A stretch of DNA of 64,000 nt, taken from assembly GCA_034638255.1 (NCBI GenBank), contig JAWPGT010000091.1, positions 1 to 64,000 of the forward strand, written 5' to 3'. A program made the position numbers and the translations under genes. Below the pieces are notes generated by a model. That model did not search any database and was not told where the DNA came from. It saw only the letters and a list, made by a program, of their open reading frames with translations. Below, piece after piece: positions 54,988 through 64,000 of the stretch; position 1 is the first letter of the stretch, and each line of letters opens with the position of its first letter. The stretch comes from Coprinus comatus. Its lineage: Eukaryota > Basidiomycota > Agaricomycetes > Agaricales > Agaricaceae.

Positions 54988-57918
54988 ATGCCTCGCCATC
55001 GTGTGGTACATCGTAATCTGCTTCAATTGGAATGAGCTCCCTGACATTGTCATTATTTTAGTTGCCTTTTACTGACTTTGATAAATACGATTGCTGACAG
55101 TAGGAATATAGCGTTTGAAGGCATAGATCCAGTAAGTCGGATTCATTGGAGAATCATGTTATGATGCTAATACATGTATGCTTAGAACTTGAAGGTCATT
55201 GATGAGGACGCAGACGCGAAACGATGGGAAGGGTTGAACAAGAAAGGGGAGGCTTTGACAAAGGAAACATACGAGAGTTGGACAGAAGAATTGCATAATC
55301 TTCTCATTTTTGTAAGTGATCTTAACTCTGGCATCGTAAAAGATAATTATGATAACATTTTACAGGCCGGTCTCTTTTCCACAATTGTCACAACTTTTAC
55401 CATCGAAGCTGCCAAGACAATACAGGGCGATCCGGCAGAGATGACAGTACTTTTACTACAAACAATCGTTTTGCAACTAAATAATGAATCGAATCCACAA
55501 GCAAATCTTCCTATTCCCCTCAACCCAGAAACGACACCTTCCATCTACTCTGAGCGCATCAACCTGTTGTTCTCTGTCAGCCTTGCGCTCAGTCTAGTTG
55601 CGGTTTTGGGAGGTATTCTGTGTCTACAATGGCCGCGAGAGTTTAGTAGGAATATCACTGGTGTGTCAAACAAAGATGACTTATTTCTACAACATCAACG
55701 ACATGAGAGTCTCCGCACCTGGGGTGTTTTGATCATCCTCAATATGCTACCACTTTTCCTACTGATTGCGCTTGGCCTCTTCTTCGTTGGATTCATGGTC
55801 TCGCAATGGGAATCAAAGTCGCTTGCCTCCGGACCTGTGACGTTTCTTGTTGCTCTATCTGGTGGATTTATGGTCTGTACCACAGTCCTCCCCACCTGCC
55901 AGTTCCTCTTCCTTGTAGGAAAATCAACTGGTGCAAACGACCCTCGACCCGTCCTTTGTCCATACCGATCACCTCAATCATGGGTTTTTCATGTAATCCT
56001 GCAAAAGCTTTTTTTCCTTATCACCAATCTGCCACTATTGAAGATGAAATCGGACTTCTGGAACACATTGAAGGGCATCAGCAGTTGGTTGGAATATGAT
56101 ACGAATGGTGTGAAAAAGTGGAATGAGAAAGCAGGTGCTGTGGAATCAATACATCAATCGTTGTTGTGGATATCACGCGAGTATAGACAGGTGACTACAG
56201 TTGCCCTGGATGCATACTCTTGTATGGTGTATACTTCTTGCTATAGGACACGGATGAAGTTGAAGGAATGGAATACACTTGCCGATCTCAAGTGGAATTG
56301 GGAGGAACAAGAGTTATTGACATCATTTGAAGGAGAGAATAACCTCAATGACACCGAAAACATTCGGAAGATAAATGCAAAGGCGGTGATTGATGCAACG
56401 GTGGAATGGAATAACTTAGCTGTCTCATTGAAACATCCTGCACCTCTGTCAGATATTTCGGCTCTGGAGGAATCCATTGGTGATATGGACGATGATTCTC
56501 AAATAGGTAAAGTCTATATATGCTACTATATATATTCCTTAGTAATGTTTGCACTAGCTCTCTTAGAAGACATTGCCGTTGGCTTGAGGAGTTCAGAGAC
56601 TACGTGGGTTACTCCAGAGAATGTGGTTGCTGTTACCTGTCAAGTGATCGATCGACACTCTCAGCATTGGAGGCAGACAATTCCCATTTTACAAGAACTG
56701 TGCAAGCGTCCAACCACTCGATCACTTCCTCACATACGTCATCTCTGCGAGAAACTCCGGGAAAAGCTCAGCTCAGAGCATTGGTGTGATGACTTGATCT
56801 GGATATTTAACAGAGTCTTTCGTTCTGTGGACTCTACGCACTACAAAGATGTTGCACCAATACTTGGCAAGCTGCTTGTGGAATGTGATAAATGCTTTAT
56901 TGACTCTAGTTCGTCTTCTCATCTACTCTACCAGTTCTCTCTGACCACCATTACTCCTCAGTCGCTGCAAGACACTTCCTCAAAATCATAGAGGACCTTG
57001 CCTCGAAGCGTCTCATCGGCAAAGAAAGCTCATTGAATAATATTGTTCTCTATACCAAATACATCCTACAGCGCTCATTTGGGCTATCCAACAGACTCCT
57101 TTCCATAGAAACAACCCTCAATGCATTACTCTCTGCTGCAGAAGAATACGCTCAACACTCTCCCTCAGAATATTCTGTCCTGCACCCAAATCAAACCACC
57201 ATTCCACGCACACTACCCGACCCTGACTACAATGAAGACCTCCAATCTGTATGGGCTGTGATAGACAACTTTAATGTGAGATTGAAGGAGGTATGGGGTA
57301 TATATGAGGTTGTTGAGTCTAGCAGTAATAGATCAGGAAGCGTAGAGCATATATCGACTTCTAGTATGTCGCAAGTTTATCTCCTCTCATAATATATCTA
57401 ATAGTCAACTCAAAGTTGAAGACACTGGCCAAATCGTTTCAGCAACACACAATACTGAGGATCTTCCCATGGCCGCTACACCGAATCCTATCATTTCCCC
57501 GTTAACTTCCGTGCAATCCAACAATTTTCATGAAACGGACTTACACGATGAAACAACCGGCCAAGTCACTCCAGAAATATATCCTACTAAAGCTCTGCCC
57601 ATATCTACTACACCCTCCTCGCCAGGTCCTTTGCAATCCAACAAATTTCATGAAACGGCCACTACACCGGGCGTTGGCACTCGAGATCCAGTTTTACCTG
57701 TTCTTTCATCATCGCAAGATTTCGAACAACATTCATCCAATAGCATTTCAGTCATGCCTGCTGATCCTCATGCCGGGTCAGAAATCCCACCAGCCACGAA
57801 CACGATTGAACCTTCTGCATCCAGTCAGCACACATCCCCTCTTTCCAACGAGACATTCACCAGTCACACGTTATCACTCCCTTCACGCAATCAGACGGTG
57901 TTGGACTTGGAACCGTAA
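54988..57918 (+). CDS. DUF6535 multi-pass membrane protein, copy 3, intact
   Basis: After a short 5' part (ATG at 54988, MPRHR; an exon ending at 55131 in EGIDP) the exons are 55186-55311, 55366-56506, 56558-56908, 56962-57363 and 57416-57918, all in phase. They total about 850 aa. The DUF6535 core holds NLLIF-AGLFSTIVTTFTIEAAKTIQ and membrane spans INLLFSVSLALSLVAVLGGI, LPLFLLIALGLFFVGFMV and VTFLVALSGGFMVCTTVLPT. A soluble part follows (QSLLWISREYRQVTTVALDA, RSLPHIRHLCEKLREKLSSE, HFLKIIEDLASKRLI), then a Ser/Thr-rich tail. Two introns stay open in frame (after NLLIF, and before ALLEDIAV), so a naive 600-codon ORF spans them. The stop after SLQDTSSKS at 56989-56991 is an artefact: the intron 56909-56961 bypasses it. 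Function is unknown. The first exon border is uncertain. Confidence 0.82.
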
Positions 57919-58985
57919 ACCAAGCCTTGCCCTCTGTGGTACAAGATCTACAAAGAACTCCGTTGACTCCATCTCTGTCTACATATTATCATGCCGAAGA
58001 GTTGTCCGGTCCTCAGGCTTAACCACTGTGTTGGAACAGAATCCCTGTAAAGAAAACACGGTATTGTATTCTGGTGGGTTTCCGAAAATAGTCAAATTAT
58101 TGGATGAGGGGTACACGATTTGTTCCTTGGACTCCTGTATTAATGATCGGAGTAGAGGTCGATGCCAATATATGTAATTATCTCCAAGTAAATGGATATA
58201 TCTTTGATTCTCAAAGGAGTTGAGATGATATACTTATCATTGGAAATTTGGGGAAATAGGAATCGTAAAAAACTTTGTTGATAGGGTCGACACGTAAGTA
58301 TTTAGGTGTGAAATCTATAGTGATGGAATATATATTGTACATAAAATTATAATTTACCATATCCTTCTCACACACTGGCATGGACCTTGAAACCTCTTCT
58401 CCACCTTACTGTGCATCACCCGTAGAGTCATACATATACCTATTCATTAATGTAACAAAGTACACCTTTAGTATAAGATGGCACCCACGATTTGTCATAC
58501 ATTAATAGCGGGGCGGGGTGATTTGTATGAAAGATACACAGTACTCCAGTTGCCATATTTGTTTGTAGTTGCCATAGATCATCGCACTATTGCGCCAATT
58601 CCTGTTGAGTAGGATGAGTCGGTTGAGATGTCAGTGTATTGAAATCAAAGTTGAGGGGTTGAAGAATAGGTTGAAAGAAGTCGTGCGCATGGCTCTCAGC
58701 AAAAGAGATATTATGGAATACTACCATTAGGAATAGAAGTGAAAGCTAAATTGGATTAGGATTCCTACCAACGTGAAGAGGAACACTCAAAACTGGATTG
58801 TTGAATGTTTGCTTCCAAATTTGAGAAAGAGCCTGATGATGAGGGTGTCGGTGGTCTTGCACTGTAATGTTTGAATTCTGAACTCTTTATACGAGCGTCG
58901 TCGAAGGGTTTGGCGGTATATAATAACTCAATTCACTGGATCAAAGATTGGGGGTATTGAAATGAACTACTTTAAAACGAGGTCA
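57919..58985. other. Spacer of second duplication unit
   Basis: A continuation of DUF6535-like tail sequence up to about 58180 is followed by AT-rich spacer that parallels 48900-49700. No intact gene was seen. Confidence 0.45.
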
Positions 58986-58989
58986 GAAT

Positions 58990-59880
58990 GGGTACGTGTT
59001 ACAGGAAATGTGCGTTTCTGCACTTTCAGTATATTTGAAGCCTTCATTCGACTTTTGTGTCTCTTTGAAGTTGATTGTCATAGAGGAAGTATTACGTCAC
59101 TGTTCATCATCCCATCACGTCAGTCGATGACGACTTCTCTCTCCCTACTTCACTGAGCACTCGATCTATGTTCGTCCTAAGCTCTTAGTTACCAGCCTGC
59201 CAGTCTCTCTACAGAACCATACTTGTGCAGTCACTCGCTTAAACAATTCCTACATGTCTTCAGATTGACGTTACTCTTCAGACTCAGAGGACGAAGCTCA
59301 AATGTATCCTCGGCGTCCTCTACCATTCCTGTGTCTGTCCTCAACCTTGGCTTAGACTGGTCGTGTATGGAGTCACTCAGATCTGTGGTGGGTCATGGAT
59401 GGATGCCGGTGGTTTAAGAAGGACGTGTGAGTCATATCATCTCAATGTATATACCGTGACAGCTTACCTTTTCACCCTCGACTCAGCCTATAATTATCAG
59501 TGATTGATTGACCACTGTCAATGAGATTGTCATTCTTCTCCACAAACACATAACTGTGATGAAGACCTTAGACTGTCGCCTATCTGGTTTTAACAAGAAA
59601 TTGTTGTCCTAAATCCTTGATCGCGCAGTCCTAACGCATGCGACTCTTTCTGCAGACAACATTGCCGTGAGTTTCTTTTCCTTTGCCAAATTTTACAGAG
59701 GAGTCATCAGCTATTTAGGTTGTTCAGAACATGCGGTCAACAACGTTTCAATGGATATCATTCCAAGAAACTTGAATCCTACTGAACGTGGTGCATGTCT
59801 CCGCTGCGCAGTCATTGTTTCGTTTTTATTTATTTTGCATTCAAGGATCTCTTTGAGGTTCTAGAATCGTCCTGTTCATC
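58990..59880. repeat. Duplicated block S2 (segmental duplication, second copy)
   Basis: Counterpart of 50930-51880 (see that entry). It starts gtgcgtttctgcactttcag and ends just before the second Cys-motif locus. Confidence 0.7.
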
Positions 59881-60780
59881 CACCAGTCGCATATGCAGGA
59901 CGCCATTGATGAGTCTGAAGCTGCAAATCATCACGATCAGTCAGTGTATCAGCTCAACATTGACGGCAAGTGAGACTTGAGATTGAGATTTAGTGTCGGA
60001 TGTTGGGATGGCGTTTTATAAACTGGACTCGGTATGGCTGAACTTTGAAGGGATGTATGTGGGACATGTAAGTGAATTTTCTCGACAAGCCCTCTTCCGA
60101 CACTGTTACTAAACTTTGTTTTATTCTTCTATTTCTAGATTCGCGAGTCCTACACGATCCAACCAGGTTCCAGAGCCGGGTGTAATCATAAAGGTATGCA
60201 ATGTCAATCATGTATTGTATCGCGTTGTACTTGTTCACGCACAAAAGCGTTCAGATAGTGAGTGATTATGGAGAAATTGGAGTCAAAGGATAACGACTAT
60301 GATGATCTCGTGAAGCTTGTTCCTCCAAGAGGAAGTGGCGTCCATGTTACTCACTCTTGTACTGGGATTCATGGAAATTTGAAGGTTTGGCTGGGGCGAG
60401 TTTGATTGTGACTACGCTCTCCTACGGCGGTAGCAAATTCCAATTGCTAAAGATTCAAATCTACCCCCGACGAAGAAGAGATCCAAGAGGAAAGGGGAGG
60501 GTGTCGATAGAAAGGAATATGAGAATGGAAATGGAAGTGGGAATGGCCGTAGAGGAGAAAGAACAGAAGCAGCACACCACATTATCAAGTCCGTCAGGTT
60601 CACATTTCTCTCATGACGACACAATTCTCATTCACGTTCAAAAGATGAATACGATGACGATGGTGAATACGACGACGATGGTGAGTCCGACTCCGATAAA
60701 GAAAATCAAAGACTTGCTCCTCAAGACCTTACCCATTCCGGCGACCCATCAACTTCAAAAATATTAATCAGTAGTGAAAT
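59881..60780 (+). pseudogene. Cys-motif locus, copy 2, degenerate
   Basis: tgttcatccaccag.. opens the same segment as in copy 1. The intron at about 60070-60138 precedes IRESYTIQPGSRAGCNHKGM, then QCQSCIVSRCTCSRTKAFR with a stop directly after. VIMEKLESKDNDYDDLVKL and VPPRGSG are found beyond. Many frame changes follow. Confidence 0.5.
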
Positions 60781-62168
60781 TTTAATCACAGAAGCCGATA
60801 TCGAAGTCATCGGGTGTCATAGAGCATCCAAATGTATTCGTGGAAACCTTCAACACAATAATCCGACTATTACGACTTCCACTACTCAAGGAACTCGGAA
60901 AGCAAAGGGGTTGAATAAAGGAGATCCGGGATATGTAAGTGAAATTTCCTGACACTCTCCTTTCCGATGTTGTCACTGAATTTTGTTTTCTTTATGTCTA
61001 GATTTGCGAGTCATGGGCGATCCAACCAGGTTATGGAGTTGGATGTGATCGTAAACATATACAATGCCAATTATTTTTTGAACAACATCGTGTTTGTTCA
61101 CATATAAGTGATTTTAGGGGGCGAGTGATTATGGAGAATTTGAGGTTGGAGGAAAACGAGTATAATTATCTCGTGAAGCTTGTTCCTCCTAGAGGAAGTG
61201 GTATTCGTGTTAGTCATGTCGGATCGCCAGCGTGGTCTACCCAGGCTCATATTACTACTAATATGATGATGGCGAGTCTAGTTGCTGTAACCTCAAAAGG
61301 AAAGGGTGTTGATAGAATGGAATATGGGAATGGTCACAGAGGAAGAAAAGAGAGACTGACACCGATATTATCACGTTCGTCATCTTTCATATTTCTCTCA
61401 TTCTGACGCAGTTCTCATTTTTTGTCAAAAGTTGAACCCGATGAAGATGAATCAAAGTACGAGGGTGATGGTGAATCCAACTCAAATCAAAATATCAAGT
61501 TGACTTGTGAAGGTCAGAAGAGACCCGCTCCTAAAAACTCTACCCGTACTGGTGATGCATCAACCTCAAAAAATAGGGGTGAATATTTAGTCACAGAAAC
61601 CGATGCCGAAGTCATCGAATCTCGCAGAGCATCCAAATGAATTCGTAGCAACCTTCAACACAAAATCCAAACTATTACGACTTCCACCGGTCGTCGAACT
61701 CGATCTACTACTGCTCGAGGAACTCGGAAGACACCCACCTGGTATTCGGCAAGGACGATTCAAGCCCCTCTCGGGAATATAAATGTTCAACCAACTACCA
61801 GTGGGAGCACCGAAATATCTCATAATGGGATGGGTGAATTACAATGTACAGAGTCTGTGGTTGGTATCCAGCACCACAATCATCAAATTATGGAAACTTT
61901 ACGAGCGATGGAATCCACTCTGAATTATATTCGCGAGAGTCTCAAAGTATACAAGGACACTTCAACTATTACTGACGTGCTTGAATCTCCGTTTCTTGGC
62001 CAAGGTGTCTTTAGTGGCTCTTCAGAGAATAGTCGTGATATGGGAGAAAACGAGTTTATTGGAATGGTTACGACGGAGAGCTTGGAATTGTTGGAGGCCA
62101 GTTATCAGTGGGGTTCGGGTGGTGATGAGTATATGGTAGTAGATGATGAGATCATCGAGCGAAAGTAG
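60781..62168 (+). CDS. Cys-motif locus, copy 3, best preserved; unknown family
   Basis: The text GLNKGDPGY, an intron (about 60936-61001, gtaagt..tctag) and ICESWAIQPGYGVGCDRKHI open a frame that runs to 61404. It contains four Cys/His positions (CDRKHIQCQLFFEQHRVCSH), RVIMENLRLEENEYNYLVKL and VPPRGSGIRVSHVGSP. Further open parts follow in other frames (61422-61640, an acidic linker and TETDAEVIESRRASK; 61830-62168, QHHNHQIMETLRAMESTLNY..). An unresolved set of introns, or decay, links them. The Cys spacing is loosely zinc-cluster-like, but I do not recognise the family. Treat it as a possible gene. Confidence 0.35.
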
Positions 62169-62479
62169 TGTGCATACGAACGAGAAAAGAAACATATCAT
62201 GTACTTTCGTTATTTTGTAACATTAGCATTCGAGATTCTTCCTGAACTGTGAATTTAATGTAAACTCTGTTTCCGCTGCGTATAAATCCACATATACATA
62301 ACCCTTAAGAAGTTTCAGGCGGGTTCTATTTTAGATATGTCTTGATAAGTTGTGGATGTGAATCCCAATTTATGTTGTAGATATTACTAGACGAATGGCA
62401 GTTTGAAAAGAATGTGGCCCTGCTAGACTATGATTGAGAGGATTTCTACAATGAGGAAACATAGTTCTGTAAACATGTA

Positions 62480-63055
62480 AGTGTACTTCTAGATTTTCAG
62501 TAATTTTGAAGCCTACATTTCCTCGACGTTCTATTTTAGTGCGTTGTCCAGGGTTGTTGACGCATCAGCCCATCACGTCATAACCACAACTCTCTCTCTC
62601 TCTCTCTCTCTCTCTCACATCCCAACACTGTTAATCCTCTGCTTTACTTAATCTGCTCTGGCTGTCTGTTTCTGACGTAGAATTGGCCTTCTTGAATCCA
62701 CACGCCTTGGCCCATAACTCTTGGCTACTAGTCTCTCAGGTTCACTTGGAACATCCTCCCATACTCGCAGGGCGCTTTCCAAGCATTGGATGGACATTGA
62801 AGGCATACTACAGGTCGTCTATGGTTATAATTTATGTCTCTGGATGTCGTGATGGGTGGTGGATGGATACATGGCTGTTGGATGGCCTAGTGGCGTAATT
62901 ATAGTGAGTCATGTTGTTTATTATACTACAATGATGATCGACATAAAGATTGGTTTTACAATCTATCATTGTCGACAAGAGAGACTTGTTCATCAACGAA
63001 ATCCTGGATATGGTGAAGACCAGTTTAGGCCTTGATTGACGACTTTAATGCGTCA
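62480..63055. repeat. Duplicated block S3 (third, diverged copy)
   Basis: It shares with S1 and S2 the runs around ttttcagtaattttgaagcct, catcacgtca, the pyrimidine tract, tctggct, ggctactagtctctca, gtgagtcat, gtcgacaaga and tgaagacc. The order is kept but there are many gaps. Confidence 0.55.
62591..62616. repeat. (TC)13 microsatellite
   Basis: 26 bp of pure TC repeat. The homologous places in blocks S1 and S2 carry only short ttctctctccc tracts, so it expanded in this copy. Confidence 0.9.
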
Positions 63056-64000
63056 AGCGAGCACATATGATGAAACATCGAACACAATGGAGGAATCGCC
63101 GGTACGTCGCAAGTTCATTTCATCTAATATATTATATCTAACAGAGAAATATCTGCCAATCTCGCTACAAAACGGTCAGCATATCTATCATAAATGAACA
63201 CCAGTTTCTCCCATCATTCTATCCTCGTCTTCTCAAAATTTACTTTCATTCATCTAACACCAAACTTACTGTCAATACTCATCCCAAAGAAGAGGGAAAA
63301 CCACCTAATTGTCATCTAGGACGAAAGAAAAGATATGTCCCAAACAAAAGTTTGACTTTGATCCTCAAGATCCGGAAACCACTTCTTCTAAATCCACTAT
63401 GCCCTATAATTCTCTTAACGAAGAAAGTACCGACTACGATCCCTAGGTTCTATCATTAACTCCTCCACGCGGTGTTGGTGATGAGGTCGATTCAAATATT
63501 GTCAGCGGTACAGGTAACAGAACGAAGGATCTCGTCAGCTTAATCCAAACTCTGCTCGTTGCTCGCTTGATTTCCTTCCGCAATGACTTATTATCAACAC
63601 TTGGTGTCTTTAATGATTGACTTGGGTGAACACAAGTCCTCCCTGCCCACTACTTGTCCCACCTCAACTTGTTGGATTTGTCTCGCTTCGTCTCATACAT
63701 ATTCTCTGCATGGAACTCTCCTAATTCCTGACTTTAGCAAGAGATGTGTTGAGTCATATATGAGGTATACATCGTGACGTTGAGAAACGTGGTGAATGGG
63801 GCGGGAAAAATGGAGGAAAATGTGGGGCATATAATAACTTCTGGTACGTCACACACCTATCTTCTGTAATTGCCTATGCTGACAATGCGCTGGTTCACAA
63901 GACTGCAATTCACTATGGTGGCGAGCCCGGTTACGGAGACTCTCCGACAACAGATTTGACGAAGAAGAGATGCATGAGGAAACGAAATATTGTTAATAGG
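63056..64000 (+). pseudogene. Remnants of DUF6535 3' end and Cys-motif locus at window edge
   Basis: Near 63098-63165 ggtacgtcgcaagtt..atctaacag matches the last intron of the DUF6535 copies (tatgtcgcaagttta). Similar text to the Ser-rich tail follows to about 63300. A second, shorter match to the same place lies near 63805-63870 (gtggggcatataat..cttctggtacgtca). At 63910-64000 ggtggcgagcccggtta..aagagatgcatgaggaaa resembles the Cys-motif locus near 52655-52730. The repeat array therefore continues beyond the window. Confidence 0.5.

Noticed and set aside
55312..55365. Apparent coding sequence SDLNSGIVKDNYDNILQ in DUF6535 copy 3
   Set aside because: It is a 54-nt GT-AG intron that happens to be open in frame; copies 1 and 2 have a different sequence there.
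56980..56995. Stop after SLQDTSSKS read as a frameshift in DUF6535 copy 3
   Set aside because: An intron at 56909-56961 (gttcgt..cctcag, with ctgac branch) joins FIDS to IAARHFLKIIEDL in frame; copy 2 has the same intron.
1..64000. CRISPR-like arrays, rRNA genes, riboswitches, secondary-metabolite core genes
   Set aside because: None were seen; direct repeats present are LTRs, short tandem repeats and segmental duplications.

Overview
The window is nuclear DNA of a filamentous basidiomycete, almost certainly an Agaricomycete. Genes carry many short GT-AG introns of about 45-90 bp. Family content points the same way: several DUF6535 membrane proteins, a basidiomycete-type Opi1, an F-box/LRR-like gene, a chromodomain Ty3/Gypsy element and a second Gypsy lineage. 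No prokaryotic feature, CRISPR array or rRNA gene was seen.

Left part (1-25 kb), mostly single-copy genes. In order: a decayed calpain (67-2581, -), an intact Opi1 phospholipid-synthesis regulator (4206-6938, -), a C2H2 zinc-finger transcription factor (7139-9876, -), an intron-containing tRNA-Lys(UUU) (10318-10424, +) and a class 3 lipase (10510-11964, -). Next comes a local family of unnamed multi-pass membrane proteins: two intact paralogues (15407-18175 and 18474-21723, both -) that share 169-nt and 74-nt middle exons, plus a decayed third copy near 12.5-13.5 kb. An inverted-repeat element lies at about 14.65-15.29 kb. Ribosomal protein eL37 (22421-23127, +), with a 3-nt first exon and a 7-nt second exon, and an F-box-like gene (23555-25052, +) close this part.

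Right part (25.7-64 kb), repeats and mobile DNA. Three DUF6535 copies lie on the + strand: copy 1 is dead (25.7-27.9 kb), copy 3 is intact (54988-57918), and copy 2 (29752-48624) is split by a nested pair of LTR retrotransposons. The outer Gypsy element (31604-47663, +; 815-bp LTRs; ATAT target duplication) broke copy 2. A chromovirus (35095-43357, -; 635-bp LTRs; TTTAC target duplication) then broke the outer element's pol gene. Only one LTR mismatch was noticed by eye in each pair, so both insertions look recent.

The two elements appear to prime reverse transcription differently. The outer one has an 18-nt match to the 3' end of the tRNA-Lys encoded in this same window. The inner one has a 12-nt self-complementarity between its LTR, about 35 nt after a TATA box, and the bases next to the LTR, as in Tf1-type self-priming. 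The chromovirus also carries an extra zinc-knuckle ORF after integrase whose reading frame runs through the polypurine tract into the LTR.

From 49 to 64 kb the DNA is an old segmental duplication. DUF6535 genes are followed by a conserved non-coding block and by degenerate Cys-motif loci, repeated with decay up to the window end. A hAT-like MITE (53883-54816) with a perfect 8-bp target duplication sits between units.
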